A stretch of DNA of 64,000 bases from JBBROS01 sp964246015 (GCA_964246015.1 CAXTPG010000001.1:68207-132206), one strand, 5' to 3'; shown: positions 43,833-53,020, numbered from the stretch's first letter. The notes: generated from the letters alone by a model not told the origin. Made by a program: numbers and translations.

Positions 43833-45416
43833 ATGACGGGTGCCGAGGCTGCCGCCGCCTTGTTCGGCGGCTTGGGATTGTTCTTCATCGGCATCCGCGA
43901 ACTGAGCGTCCACCTCCAGCAACTGGCGGGACCGCGCATGCGGGCGCTCATGGCCCGCGCCGCCGGCGGCCCGCTGCGCGCCGCAGCCACGGGCACCGCG
44001 ATCGGCGTCGTGACCCAGAGCAGCAACGCCGCCACCTTCGTCACGACCAGCCTGCTGACCGCCGGGCTGCTGCCCCTCGGCGCCGCGCTGACCGCCGTGG
44101 CCTGGTCGAACGTCGGTCCCGCCGTCTTCGTGACGCTGACGACGATCGACGTCAGGCTCGGCGCGCTCTGGCTGATCGGGGTCATCGGCTTCGCGAACCT
44201 GCTGGGGGCCGGGTCCATGCCCCGGCTCAAGCCGCTGCTGGCCGCTGCGCTATCCGTCGCCTTCGCGCTCCTGGGCCTGGCGATCGTCAAGAGCGCCGGC
44301 GCCGTGCTGGACGGCATCGACCCCGGTTTGCTGACCGAGGGCGTGCTGGGCCGCGCCCGGGTCATGCCGTTCCTGGTGGGCCTCGTCGTCGCCGTGGTGG
44401 TGCAGTCCTCATCGACGCCGACCATCCTCGCCATCAAGCTGGCCGAGGCCGGGCTGCTGGAGTTCGACCAGCTGGCGCTCGGCGTCTACGGGGCCTCGCT
44501 CGGCTCGGGGCTGGGGCTGCTGGTCGCTGGCCGGGGCCTGACCGGGACGGCGCGCCAGGTCGTGCTTTTCCAGGCGCTGTTCAAAAGTCTGGGCGCGCTG
44601 CTGTTCCTGCTGCTGTTCGCGATCGAGCGCTGGGGCGGCGTGCCGCTGGTGCTGCGCCTGTCGGACATGCTGGGACATGACCGGGCGGGCAGCATCGCGG
44701 TGCTGTTCCTGCTGGTGCAGCTGGGCGGATGCGCTGCCCTGCTGCCGTTCGGGCGGGCATTGGCCGGCCTAGTCGCCCGCTGGTCCCCGGCGACGCGGGC
44801 CGAGGAAATGGGCCGCCCCCGCTTCCTGTTCCGCCGCGCGGTGGACGATCCGCTCAGCGCGCTGGACCTGGTCGTGCGGGAGAACGAACGGCTGCAGGCC
44901 CGCCTGCCATCCCTGCTGGATCCCGTGCGGGACGGCGCGCCCCCCGGCGGCCCGTCCCGCGACGCGGTGATGGCCGGCAGCGCGGCGCTGGAGGCGGAAA
45001 TCGCCCGGTTCCTGTCCGGCCTGCTGGGGCGGGGCGCGGTGCCGGAGGCAGTCGCCCGGGCAGTCCAGCTCGAAAGCCGGCTCGACGACCTCCGCACCTT
45101 GCGGGAGACGCTGAGCGGATTCGGCGACGTGCTGCTGGAGGTCCGGGACCCCGGCGTCCACCAGGTCACGCGCCCGCTTGCGGAGTCGCTGCATTTCCTG
45201 TTGCAGCAGGTCTGCGACGCCGCGGGGCCCGAGGACCTGGCCCTGGTGCAGGACCTCTCCGCCGACCGGGGCGAGATGATGGAGGCGCTGCGGCGGCAGG
45301 CGACGGCGGCCGGAAGCGGCCTGGCCTATGCGGCGCAGGACCAGTTGTTCCGCGCGACGACGCTGTTCGAACGCGCGGTGTGGCTCGTGCGGCGGCTGGC
45401 CGTGCGGGGAAGCTAG
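43833..45416 (+). CDS. Na/Pi cotransporter family protein (NptA/YjbB-like)
   Basis: A 527-residue membrane protein. The two inverted transport repeats carry the glutamine-serine motifs TQSSNAATF and VQSSSTPT. About nine helices fill residues 1-310. The C-terminal 200 residues are a soluble PhoU-like helical domain (VVRENERLQARLP, FERAVWLVRRLAV). It moves inorganic phosphate with sodium; the direction in bacteria can be import or export. ATG 43833 follows GGAAAGG at good spacing. Upstream lies the shared candidate Pho box. Confidence 0.9.
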   Translation: MTGAEAAAALFGGLGLFFIGIRELSVHLQQLAGPRMRALMARAAGGPLRAAATGTAIGVVTQSSNAATFVTTSLLTAGLLPLGAALTAVAWSNVGPAVFVTLTTIDVRLGALWLIGVIGFANLLGAGSMPRLKPLLAAALSVAFALLGLAIVKSAGAVLDGIDPGLLTEGVLGRARVMPFLVGLVVAVVVQSSSTPTILAIKLAEAGLLEFDQLALGVYGASLGSGLGLLVAGRGLTGTARQVVLFQALFKSLGALLFLLLFAIERWGGVPLVLRLSDMLGHDRAGSIAVLFLLVQLGGCAALLPFGRALAGLVARWSPATRAEEMGRPRFLFRRAVDDPLSALDLVVRENERLQARLPSLLDPVRDGAPPGGPSRDAVMAGSAALEAEIARFLSGLLGRGAVPEAVARAVQLESRLDDLRTLRETLSGFGDVLLEVRDPGVHQVTRPLAESLHFLLQQVCDAAGPEDLALVQDLSADRGEMMEALRRQATAAGSGLAYAAQDQLFRATTLFERAVWLVRRLAVRGS

Positions 45417-47110
45417 CTCCGCGCCGCCTTCACCACCCCCGTTCCCGCCCGAAGCTGCGGGATCGTCGCCCGCGAGGTGATCTGGTCCGGGTTCATCCGC
45501 AGCTCGATCAACGACGGCTTGCCGCTCGCCGCCGCACGCTCGAACGCCGGGCGGAACTCGGCGGTCGCGGACACCACCTCGCCATGCCCGCCGAACGCCT
45601 CCATCAGCTTCGCGAAGTCCGGATTGGTCAGGCCCGTGCCCGACACCCGCCCGGGGTACGTCCGCTCCTGATACATGCGGATCGTCCCGTACATGCCGTT
45701 GTTGAACACCAGCAGGATCGGCGCCGCGCCCTCGTGGAACGCCGTCGCGATCTCCTGGCCCGTCATCAGCATCCCGCCATCGCCGACGAAGACGATCACC
45801 TGGCGCCCGGGAAACGCTATGGCGGCGCCGATCCCGGCCGGCACGCCATAGCCCATCGCGCCGTTGGTGGGGCCGATCATGCGCTGGTCCTCGGAGAAGT
45901 CGATGAACCGGGCGGGCCAGGTCGCGAAGTTGCCGGCGTCGGACGTGAAGATCGCGTCGGGGGCAGCAAGGTCGGCCAGGTCGCGCATGGTCTGCGCGAC
46001 GTTCAACGGTCCCTCGTACTCCGGCACCGCCTGGCCCGCCGTCCGCAGCGCGCGCAGCCCGGCCGTCCAGCCCGCCCACGCGCCGGCGCGCTTCGGGCGG
46101 GCCGCGACCGCGCGGGCGAAGGCGTTGAGGTCCGACACGATGCCCAGCGCCGGCCGGAACACCCGCCCGATCTCCGCGGCGTCCGGATGCACGTGGATGA
46201 TGGGCGTCGCGCCCGCGTGGTCGAACAACGTGTAGCCCTGGCTGGTCGCCTCCCCCAGCCGGGTGCCGATGGCGAGCACGAGGTCCGCCTCGCGGGCCTT
46301 CGCGACGAGCGCCGGGTCGGACCCGACGCCCAGGTCGCCGACGAAGTTGGACAGATGCCCGTCGTACAACGCCTGCCGGCGGAACCCGACGGCGGTCGCC
46401 AGGTCGTGCCCCGTCAGGAACTCGCGGATCGCCCGGCGCCCCTCCGCCGTCCAGCACGTGCCCCCCAGGATCGCGAGCGGCTTGCGGGCGCCGGCCAGCA
46501 TCGTCGCCATGCGGTCGAGCGCGGCCGGGTCGGGCAGAGGCGGATACACGGCCGCCCGCGGCAGGTCGGGCACGTCGACGAGGTGCTTCTGCATCTCCTC
46601 CGACAGCGCGATCACCACCGGACCGGGCCGGCCGGTGGTGGCGACGTCGACGGCATGGGCCACCAGCTCCGGAATGCGCCGCGCGTCGTCGATCTGCGTC
46701 ACCCACTTCGCCAGCGGGCCGAACATCCGGCGGTAATCCACCTCCTGGAAGCTGTCGCGGTCCGTCTCATCGAACGGGATTTGCCCTACGAACAGCAGCA
46801 TGGGTGTGCTGTCCTGCTGCGCCACATGAACACCGATCGCGCCATGGCACGCCCCGGGCCCGCGCGTGACCATCGCCGCCGCCGGCCGTCCCGTCAGCTT
46901 GCCATACGCCTCCGCCATGTTCACCGCCCCGGCCTCGAACCGGCACGTCACCAGGCGCAGCCGGTCCCGCACGTCAAACAGCCCGTCGAGCACATCGAGG
47001 TAGCTTTCCCCCGGCACCGCGAACACATGGTCGATCCCCTGCGCCAGCAGCGCGTCGGCGAGCACCCGGCCTCCCGGCCGCGCGGAATTGGTCTTCAAAG
47101 CCTGGCTCAC
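45413..47110 (-). CDS. Thiamine diphosphate-dependent enzyme, acetolactate synthase large-subunit-like
   Basis: A 565-residue ThDP enzyme with the three usual domains. Catalytic Glu35 lies in FAVPGESYLDV, and RGPGACHGAIGVHVAQQDSTPMLLFVG follows. The cofactor motif GDGGMLMTGQEIATA... runs to VFNNGMYGTIR, the GDG-NN pattern. The GTG start at 47110 follows GGGAGGC. It lacks an adjacent ilvN-type regulatory subunit, so it is probably a catabolic or otherwise specialised carboligase/decarboxylase rather than the biosynthetic IlvB. The stop overlaps the symporter stop by 4 bp. Confidence 0.88.
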   Translation of the reverse strand: MSQALKTNSARPGGRVLADALLAQGIDHVFAVPGESYLDVLDGLFDVRDRLRLVTCRFEAGAVNMAEAYGKLTGRPAAAMVTRGPGACHGAIGVHVAQQDSTPMLLFVGQIPFDETDRDSFQEVDYRRMFGPLAKWVTQIDDARRIPELVAHAVDVATTGRPGPVVIALSEEMQKHLVDVPDLPRAAVYPPLPDPAALDRMATMLAGARKPLAILGGTCWTAEGRRAIREFLTGHDLATAVGFRRQALYDGHLSNFVGDLGVGSDPALVAKAREADLVLAIGTRLGEATSQGYTLFDHAGATPIIHVHPDAAEIGRVFRPALGIVSDLNAFARAVAARPKRAGAWAGWTAGLRALRTAGQAVPEYEGPLNVAQTMRDLADLAAPDAIFTSDAGNFATWPARFIDFSEDQRMIGPTNGAMGYGVPAGIGAAIAFPGRQVIVFVGDGGMLMTGQEIATAFHEGAAPILLVFNNGMYGTIRMYQERTYPGRVSGTGLTNPDFAKLMEAFGGHGEVVSATAEFRPAFERAAASGKPSLIELRMNPDQITSRATIPQLRAGTGVVKAARS

Positions 47111-47191
47111 GGCCGCCTCCCTCGATTGCGGCGCAGCCTACGCGCGCCGCCCGGGCTGTCCAGAGCCGCGACGCCGTGGCACGATGCGGCC

Positions 47192-47446
47192 ATGCGGGCG
47201 ATATTCGTGCAGATCAAGTGCCAGATGGGCCACGCCTACCGCGTCGCGCAGCAGGCGGTGGACGAGATCGAGGAGCTGTCGGAGATCTACTCGACCTCCG
47301 GCCAATACGACCTCCTCGGAAAATTCTACCTCGACGCCGCGCAGGACACCGGCCTGTTCGTCACGGAACGCATCCAGACCCTTCCGGGCGTGGCCGACAC
47401 CTACACGCTGATCACGTTCAACGCGTTCGCATCGGGGCGCGGCTGA
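47192..47446 (+). CDS. Stand-alone Lrp/AsnC ligand-binding (RAM) domain protein
   Basis: An 84-residue protein comprising only the RAM domain of Lrp/AsnC regulators: RAIFVQIKCQMGHAYRVAQQAVD, EEIYSTSGQYDLLGKFYLD-like core (here SEIYSTSGQYDLLGKF), and RIQTLPGVADTYTLITF. The helix-turn-helix half is absent. Such proteins form oligomers that bind amino acids and may modulate full-length Lrp regulators or enzymes. It is divergent from the ThDP enzyme gene with 81 bp between. Confidence 0.9.
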   Translation: MRAIFVQIKCQMGHAYRVAQQAVDEIEELSEIYSTSGQYDLLGKFYLDAAQDTGLFVTERIQTLPGVADTYTLITFNAFASGRG

Positions 47447-47450
47447 ACGC

Positions 47451-47469
47451 CCTCTCCCGATGGGAGAGG
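47451..47469. terminator. Hairpin between convergent genes
   Basis: CCTCTCCC-GAT-GGGAGAGG is a perfect 8-bp stem with a 3-base loop, placed between the stops of the RAM-domain gene and the HAD hydrolase gene. It probably works as a bidirectional transcription barrier. No T-run is present, so factor-independent termination is uncertain. It belongs to the CCCTCTCCC hairpin family of this window. Confidence 0.55.
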
Positions 47470-47472
47470 CAG

Positions 47473-48324
47473 CTACCAAACGAAATGCGGCAGCGTCGCC
47501 ACCGGGGCCAGCCCCGCGGCCGCCGCCTCCGACTCGATCAGCGCCCGGTCCTCGCCCACATGATCCCCGTGCAGGCCGCCCAGCACCCAGCACGAATCGA
47601 CGCCCGCCGCCTTCGCCCCGGCGATATCCGTCCGCAGCGCATCGCCCACCGCCAGCACCCGGCCGTTCGGCACCCCCAGCATCGCCAGCACCGGGGCATA
47701 GATCAGCGGATCCGGCTTGCCCAGAGACCGCACGTCCCCGCCCATCGCGGCGTAGCGCTGCGCCAGCGTGCCCGCGCACAGCACCCGAACGCCGCCGCGG
47801 ATGACCTCGAGGTCCGGGTTGGCGCAGATCATCGGCAGCCGCCGGGCCGCGCAGTCCCGCAGCACGGGGTCGAAATGCTCGGCCTCCGTCTGCGGCGCGT
47901 GGTCGTCGGGTCCGGTGTTGAGCACGCAGGTGGCGCCCTCGGGCGTGTCCAGAACCTCCAGCGGCAGGCCGGCCATCACGTTGCGGTCGCGCTCCGGCCC
48001 CAGGTGGAACACCCGTGTGCCCAGCGCCCGCGCCCAGTCGTCCGGGCGGTCCCGCAGCAGCGCGTGGCTGGCCTCGCCGGAGCTCATGACGCCGTCGTAG
48101 AGCCGCTCCTCGATCCCCATCCGCAGCAACTGCCGCCGGATCGGGTCCGCGCGGCGGGGCGCGTTGGTCAGCATGACGACGCGCTTGCCCGCCGCCCGCA
48201 GCGCGGCCAGGCACTCCGGCGCGCCGGGATACGGCCGCACGCCGTCGTGCACGACGCCCCACAGGTCCAGGATGAACCCGTCATACCCCGGCGCCAGCGC
48301 CGCAAGACCCGCAAGGTGCCTCAT
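47473..48324 (-). CDS. HAD-superfamily (subfamily IIA, TIGR01459-type) hydrolase
   Basis: A 283-residue phosphatase-like protein. Motif I is ILDLWGVVHDG, motif II MLTNAPRR, motif III SLGKPDPLIYAP and motif IV VGDALRTDIAGAKAAG. Motif I has DLWGV rather than DxDGT, as in this group, so the second Asp of the usual DxD pair is Trp. Activity on a phosphosugar is likely from homologues but not known. It overlaps pyrD by 4 bp. Confidence 0.9.
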   Translation of the reverse strand: MRHLAGLAALAPGYDGFILDLWGVVHDGVRPYPGAPECLAALRAAGKRVVMLTNAPRRADPIRRQLLRMGIEERLYDGVMSSGEASHALLRDRPDDWARALGTRVFHLGPERDRNVMAGLPLEVLDTPEGATCVLNTGPDDHAPQTEAEHFDPVLRDCAARRLPMICANPDLEVIRGGVRVLCAGTLAQRYAAMGGDVRSLGKPDPLIYAPVLAMLGVPNGRVLAVGDALRTDIAGAKAAGVDSCWVLGGLHGDHVGEDRALIESEAAAAGLAPVATLPHFVW

Positions 48325-49370
48325 GCCGCCGTCCCCACGGCTTCGGCGACGCCGCGGAACCCCTCGGCCCGCATCGCCGCCAGCAGCTCGGTCTTCAGTC
48401 GGCCGACCAGCGCCGGCCCGTCATACGCGAATGCGGTATAGAGCTGCACCAGACACGCGCCCGCCCGCAGCTTCGCCAGCACGTCGGCGCCCGTCGCGAC
48501 CCCGCCGCACCCGATCAAGGCCAGCCGGCCCGCCGCCAGGCGGTGTGCCCGGGCCAGCATCGCGGTGCTCGGCCCCAGCAGCGGCGGACCGGACAGGCCC
48601 CCCGCCTCCCGCGCATGGCCCGACCGCAGCGACTCCGGCCGCGCGATCGTCGTGTTCGCGACGATCAGCCCGTCGACGCCATGCGACACCGCCGCCTCGA
48701 CCACCTGCTCCAGCCCGGCCTCCGACAGATCGGGCGCCACCTTCACCAGCAGGGGCGGGCGGCGCGGCACCCCCTGCTGCACGGCTTCCAGGATGGCGCG
48801 CAGCCGGGCCTCGCCCTGCAGGTCCCGCAGCCCCGGCGTGTTGGGGGAGCTGACGTTGATCACGACGTAATCCGCGTGCGGGGCCACGGCGCCGACCAGG
48901 GCGGGGTAGTCGCGCTCGGGGTCCGCGCCGTCCTTGTTGATGCCGATATTGGCGCCCACCGGGACCGTGCGGCGCCGCGGCAGGGCGGCGAGGCGGGCGG
49001 CATAGGCGGCAAGGCCGTCATTGTTCATGCCATAGCGGTTGATCACGGCCCGGTCCTGCTCCAGCCGGAACACCCGCGGCAAGGGGTTGCCCGGTTGCGG
49101 GCGAGGCGTCACCGTCCCCGTCTCGATGAAGCCGAAGCCCAGGCGGGACAGGCCCCGCACCGCGACGCCATCCTTGTCGAACCCCGCCGCCAGCCCGATC
49201 GGGTTGCGGAACGCCATCCCCAGCGCGGTGGTCGCCAACGCCGGGTCGTCTGGCGTGGTGTCGGCGCCGGCCAGGCCCAGCCGCAGCGCCAGGATCGCCA
49301 GGCGGTGCGCCCGCTCCGCATCCAGCCGGCGGAGCAGGGGCGACAGGCTGGTGGCGAGGGCAGGGGTCAT
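48321..49370 (-). CDS. pyrD: Dihydroorotate dehydrogenase (quinone), class 2
   Basis: A 349-residue membrane-associated FMN enzyme of pyrimidine synthesis. It oxidises dihydroorotate to orotate with quinone. The N-terminal helical extension (LSPLLRRLDAERAHRLAILALRLG) marks class 2. FMN and substrate motifs include GLAAGFDKDG, INRYGMNNDG and VINVSSPNTPGLRDLQ, with the catalytic Ser, then VANTTI and GCGGVATGADV. Its stop overlaps the HAD gene start as ATGA. Confidence 0.96.
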   Translation of the reverse strand: MTPALATSLSPLLRRLDAERAHRLAILALRLGLAGADTTPDDPALATTALGMAFRNPIGLAAGFDKDGVAVRGLSRLGFGFIETGTVTPRPQPGNPLPRVFRLEQDRAVINRYGMNNDGLAAYAARLAALPRRRTVPVGANIGINKDGADPERDYPALVGAVAPHADYVVINVSSPNTPGLRDLQGEARLRAILEAVQQGVPRRPPLLVKVAPDLSEAGLEQVVEAAVSHGVDGLIVANTTIARPESLRSGHAREAGGLSGPPLLGPSTAMLARAHRLAAGRLALIGCGGVATGADVLAKLRAGACLVQLYTAFAYDGPALVGRLKTELLAAMRAEGFRGVAEAVGTAA

Positions 49371-49435
49371 GCCGGGCTTCCTGCCCCATCCCCCGCCGCT
49401 TGAGAAGTCCCGGTCGCGCCGGTAGGGTCGGCCGC

Positions 49436-49654
49436 ATGTGGAACCAGCCCTACCTCGAGACGTGCTGCCGCGCCGCGCTGCACCGGCTGGTGCTGACCGC
49501 CGATGACGGCCGCCCCGGCGCGCTGAAGGACGGCCCCTGCCTCGATCGGCTGACCGGCATGGGCTTCGCCGATGCCCGCCAGGATGGCCGCTACCAGGTG
49601 ACCGAGGCCGGGCGGGAGCGGCACCGGACCGAGATCCTGAAGCCGGCCGCGTGA
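49436..49654 (+). CDS. Small conserved protein with winged-helix-like C-terminus
   Basis: A 72-residue protein beginning MWNQPYLETCCRAALHRL. The second half (CLDRLTGMGFADARQDGRYQVTEAGRERHRTEIL) has the alternating pattern of a winged helix, with RYQVTEAGRERH resembling the wing and final helix of PadR/MarR-like folds. I do not recognise the family. It overlaps the following acyltransferase gene by 4 bp and should be co-translated with it. Confidence 0.7.
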   Translation: MWNQPYLETCCRAALHRLVLTADDGRPGALKDGPCLDRLTGMGFADARQDGRYQVTEAGRERHRTEILKPAA

Positions 49655-50727
49655 CCCCAGCCGGACGGCTGGGCGCGCTCGATTCCCTGCGCGGCCTCGC
49701 GGCGCTCTACGTCGTCGTCTACCACGACACGCTCCGATACCCCCGCTTCATGCAGGGCCTGCCGATGGATGGCGGCGCGCTGCTGCCCGGCCTGACGCAG
49801 GAAGAGGCCGGGGTGATCCCGGTGCTGTGGTTCTTCCTGATCAGCGGGTTCGTGATCACCTGGACCATCGACCGCTGCCGCACGCCGCTGGACTTCGTCG
49901 TCGGCCGGTTCTCCCGCCTCTATCCCGCCTACTGGACGGCGCTGGCGATCGCCGTCGGGCTGCAGCTCGCCTGGCCGCTGCCCTGGCCCGGCCCCACGAT
50001 GGCGCAGGTCGCGGCGCACGTGACGATGCTGCACGAGTATGCCGGCTTCGCGAACGTCGACGGGGTGTATTGGAGCCTCACGATCGAGCTGCTGTTCTAC
50101 GCCTATGCCCTGGTGCTGCTCGCCACCGGGGTGTGGCGGCATGTGCACGCCGTGGCGCTGCTATGGGCCGCTTCGGGGCTGGCCTGGGCGGCGCTGACGG
50201 CGGTGGGGATCGAGGTGCCCTGGCGGGCGCGGCAGTTGCTGCTGCTGGAATGGGCGCCGTTCTTCTGCGCCGGGCTGGCGCTGTATCGGATGTGGCGGGG
50301 GTGGCATCCCCGCTGGTCCTGGGCCACCCTGGCCCTTTGCGCCGCCGCGACGCTCGTCGCATACCGTCCGGTTTCGGCGGCGACGTGCTTTATCGTCGCC
50401 GGCATGATCGTCTGGGCGACACGAGGCGGGCTGCGCTGGCTGGTCACGCCGCCGCTGCTGTGGCTGGGGTCCATCTCCTACGCGCTGTACCTGTCGCACC
50501 AGACGACGAGCTTCATGGTCATCCGCGCGCTGGACGAGGCCGGGGCGCCGCACTGGATGGGGATCGTGGCGGGCGTGCTGGTCGCGCTGGCGCTGGCGAC
50601 GGCGATCACGCTGCTGGTCGAACAGCCGGCCCTGCGCGCCATCCGGGGCGCGTGGCGGCGGCTCAGGCCGGAACCGGGTGGCGCGGCGGCCGTCGTCCCA
50701 CCAGCCAGCCCAGCAGCGCCAGGTTGA
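49651..50727 (+). CDS. Acyltransferase family 3 (OafA/YrhL-like) membrane protein
   Basis: A 358-residue integral membrane O-acyltransferase. LGALDSLRGLAALYVVVYHDTLRYPRF is the characteristic N-terminus with the catalytic-region histidine (YHD). About ten helices follow, with FVVGRFSRLYPAYWTAL as the R-x10-like motif. It modifies a surface sugar with an acyl group from the cytoplasm. The GTG start at 49651 overlaps the upstream stop. The C-terminal 65 bp overlap the convergent MFS gene. Confidence 0.9.
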   Translation: MTPAGRLGALDSLRGLAALYVVVYHDTLRYPRFMQGLPMDGGALLPGLTQEEAGVIPVLWFFLISGFVITWTIDRCRTPLDFVVGRFSRLYPAYWTALAIAVGLQLAWPLPWPGPTMAQVAAHVTMLHEYAGFANVDGVYWSLTIELLFYAYALVLLATGVWRHVHAVALLWAASGLAWAALTAVGIEVPWRARQLLLLEWAPFFCAGLALYRMWRGWHPRWSWATLALCAAATLVAYRPVSAATCFIVAGMIVWATRGGLRWLVTPPLLWLGSISYALYLSHQTTSFMVIRALDEAGAPHWMGIVAGVLVALALATAITLLVEQPALRAIRGAWRRLRPEPGGAAAVVPPASPAAPG

Positions 50728-51871
50728 CGAGGTTGAACAGCACCCCGGTCCCGAAGGCGAGGGAGTAGGCGCCGGACCGGTCGAAGATCTCGCCCGCCAT
50801 CCAGCTTCCCGCCGCCATGCCCATCTGCCCCGCCAGCAGCAGGACCGGCACGCGCCAGCCCGCCTCGCGCTCCGGAAACAGGTCGCGGATCGCCATCACA
50901 TAGGCCGGCACGATCCCGCTGAACCCCAGCCCGAACACCGCCGCGACCGCGAACAGCCCGGCCTCGTCCTGCGTCGCCAGGAACCCGGTCAGCGCGACCG
51001 CCTGCATCGTGCTGGCCGAAAGCGCCGTCGGCAGGCCGCCGATCCGGTCCGCCATCCAGCCCCAGAACTGCCGGCTGACGAAAGCCAGCGCGAGCATCAG
51101 CGACAGCATCGCCGCCCCCCGCGCGGGCGTGAGCCCGATGTCGGAGCAGAAGGCGACCAGGTGCCCCTGCGGGATCGCCATCGGGATGCAGCACAGGAAG
51201 ATGGCGGCGGAGATCAGCCCCAGCGCCAGGTTGGGCCGCAGCCCGAGCACGTCGGCCCCCGCCTGCGGCCCGCGTGCCGCGGCCCCCGGCAATGGCGCCG
51301 GGGCCGGGCGCAGCAGCAGGCACACCGGCAGCATCGCGGCACACGCGATCACGCCGTACAGCAGCATCGTCCGCTGCCAGCCCAACCGGTCGATCCCCGC
51401 CTCCAGCAGCGTCGGCCACAGCACGCCGGACAGGTATTGGCCGCTGGACACCAGCGCCAGCGCGGTGCCCCGTCGCCGGTCGAACCAGCGGCTGACAAGC
51501 GTGATCAGCGGCGCGAACAGGCTGGACAGGCCGAGGAAGCCGACCAGCACGCCCTGGCCCAGCAGAAGGGCCGCCGTGCTGCCCAGCGACGAGACCGCCA
51601 TCCCCGCCCCGATCATCACCAGCCCGAACGCGGCCACCCGGCGCGCCCCCAGCCGCTCCGCCACCCATCCCATCAGGATGCCGCCCAGCCCGGAGCCGAC
51701 ATACGCGACCGACCCGGCCAGCGCCGGCACCGACCGCGGCGCATCGAGCGTCGCCGCGATCGGCTTCAGCCCGATGACGGCGATCAACGGCGCGCCGAAC
51801 GCGACGGTCAGCACGAGCAGCGCCGAGCCCACGACGACCCAGGACATCCTGCTTTCGATCGACGGCTGCAT
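50663..51871 (-). CDS. MFS transporter
   Basis: A 402-residue transporter with 12 helices in two halves. The loop after helix 2 is GWVAERLGARRVAAFG, the MFS motif A region, and RWFDRRRGTALALVSSGQYLSGVLWP lies in helices 4-5. It resembles oxalate/formate antiporter-like (OFA) monocarboxylate transporters of alphaproteobacteria. Substrate unknown. It is preceded by a conserved small gene 9 bp upstream, so it is probably the second gene of an operon. Confidence 0.9.
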   Translation of the reverse strand: MQPSIESRMSWVVVGSALLVLTVAFGAPLIAVIGLKPIAATLDAPRSVPALAGSVAYVGSGLGGILMGWVAERLGARRVAAFGLVMIGAGMAVSSLGSTAALLLGQGVLVGFLGLSSLFAPLITLVSRWFDRRRGTALALVSSGQYLSGVLWPTLLEAGIDRLGWQRTMLLYGVIACAAMLPVCLLLRPAPAPLPGAAARGPQAGADVLGLRPNLALGLISAAIFLCCIPMAIPQGHLVAFCSDIGLTPARGAAMLSLMLALAFVSRQFWGWMADRIGGLPTALSASTMQAVALTGFLATQDEAGLFAVAAVFGLGFSGIVPAYVMAIRDLFPEREAGWRVPVLLLAGQMGMAAGSWMAGEIFDRSGAYSLAFGTGVLFNLVNLALLGWLVGRRPPRHPVPA

Positions 51872-51880
51872 GAGGGCTGC

Positions 51881-52237
51881 TTACGCCTGCCGCGCCCCGT
51901 TGACGACCCCATCGGGCGCCCCGGCAACGATCCCCGCACGGCGCAACCGCGCATCGAGCCGCTCCATCGCCTCGGACCAGAAGCGGTGGTCGCAGCCCTC
52001 GCCCTGGCGGCGGCGGTCCGGGGCGCGTCCGCGGCGGCCGTAGGCGCGCAGGATGCGGGCATGCAACAATTCGATTCGGCGGCGCCGATACAGCTCGTCC
52101 AGGCATTTCAGCACGTCCTCGGGGCGGCAGGGTCCCGGGCCCGGGCGGGGCCGGGCCGGGTCGTGCCGCGCCTCGATGCAGGCATAGGTCCAGAGCCATG
52201 CGGCTTCGGCGTTTGGGAAGGGGTTCGGTGTGCGCAT
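51881..52237 (-). CDS. Conserved alphaproteobacterial protein of unknown function
   Basis: A 118-residue, strongly basic protein. NPFPNAEAAWLWTYACIEAR, RPEDVLKCLDELYRRRRIELLHARILRAYG and WSEAMERLDARLRRAGIVA are blocks I recall as conserved in other alphaproteobacterial proteins, but no function is established that I know of. Aromatic and basic residues suggest nucleic-acid binding. It is divergent from the S24 repressor gene across 131 bp. Confidence 0.75.
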   Translation of the reverse strand: MRTPNPFPNAEAAWLWTYACIEARHDPARPRPGPGPCRPEDVLKCLDELYRRRRIELLHARILRAYGRRGRAPDRRRQGEGCDHRFWSEAMERLDARLRRAGIVAGAPDGVVNGARQA

Positions 52238-52255
52238 GCCCGGAAGCAGAACATA

Positions 52256-52270
52256 TTCCTACGATGGGAA
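52256..52270. promoter_or_regulatory. TTCC-N7-GGAA dyad, candidate operator of the S24 repressor
   Basis: TTCCTACGATGGGAA lies in the 131-bp divergent region between the conserved unknown gene and the S24 repressor. A related site TTCCTATGACGGGAT is at 53043-53057, just before the start codon of the gene after the repressor. The two sites agree at 12 of 15 positions. This pairing suggests both are bound by the same protein, most simply the S24 repressor. Confidence 0.45.
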
Positions 52271-52368
52271 CAACAGGAATAACGTCGCATTTTTTAGTTG
52301 AACGGGCGTGAATTCCTAGTGCACACTGCGCCCGCAATCGAAGAGCAACCCTAGGACTCCGTGGGGCC

Positions 52369-53007
52369 ATGAAGCACGACGACATCTGGCGCGCGCTCGA
52401 CACGCTGGCGGCCGAGTACGGCCTCTCCGCCTCCGGCCTCGCCAAGCGCGCGGGCCTCGATGCCACCACGTTCAACCCCAGCAAGCGCCGCATGCCCGAC
52501 GGCCGCGCCCGCTGGCCCAGCACCGAAAGCCTCGCCAAGGTGCTGACCGCGACGGGCGCGAGCCTCGAGCAGTTCACCGCGCTCGTCACCGGCGCCCGCC
52601 CCAGCAGCTCCGCCCGCCCGCCCCGGCGAATCCCGCTCCTCGGCCTCGCCCAGGCCGGCGGCGACGGCTACTTCGACGACGCCGGCTTCCCCGTCGGCGG
52701 CGGCTGGGACGAAATGAGCCTGCCCGAGATCGGCGACCCCCACGCCTACGCGCTCGAGATCGCCGGCGACAGCATGGAACCCGTGCTCCGCGACGGCGAC
52801 ACCGTCGTCGTCTCCCCCGCCGCCCCCATCCGCCGCGGCGACCGCGTCGTGGCGCGCACGCTGGCCGGTGAGGTCATGGCCAAGCAGCTCGCCCGCCGCT
52901 CCGCCAAGCGAATCGAGCTCAAAAGCCTCAACCCCGCCCACCGCGACCGCAGCTTCGACCTGTCCGAGGTCGCATGGGTGCACCGGATCGTGTGGTCGAG
53001 CCAGTGA
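52369..53007 (+). CDS. S24/LexA-like helix-turn-helix repressor
   Basis: A 212-residue regulator. The HTH is in residues 8-65 (SASGLAKRAGLDATTFNPSKR). The S24 peptidase fold follows, with Ser135 in IAGDSMEPVL and Lys172 in VMAKQLARR as the catalytic dyad. Ala96-Gly97 in LAQAGGDG is a plausible self-cleavage site. Such proteins repress DNA until cleavage or another signal frees it. It is a chromosomal-type regulator; no phage genes are next to it. Confidence 0.9.
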   Translation: MKHDDIWRALDTLAAEYGLSASGLAKRAGLDATTFNPSKRRMPDGRARWPSTESLAKVLTATGASLEQFTALVTGARPSSSARPPRRIPLLGLAQAGGDGYFDDAGFPVGGGWDEMSLPEIGDPHAYALEIAGDSMEPVLRDGDTVVVSPAAPIRRGDRVVARTLAGEVMAKQLARRSAKRIELKSLNPAHRDRSFDLSEVAWVHRIVWSSQ

Positions 53008-53020
53008 CGCCATGCTCGCC

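Noticed and set aside
44729..47191. A long plus-strand open frame running into the RAM-domain gene
   Set aside because: The upstream part is antisense to the ThDP enzyme and out of frame with the symporter. Only the last 84 codons resemble a known domain, and they have their own ATG.
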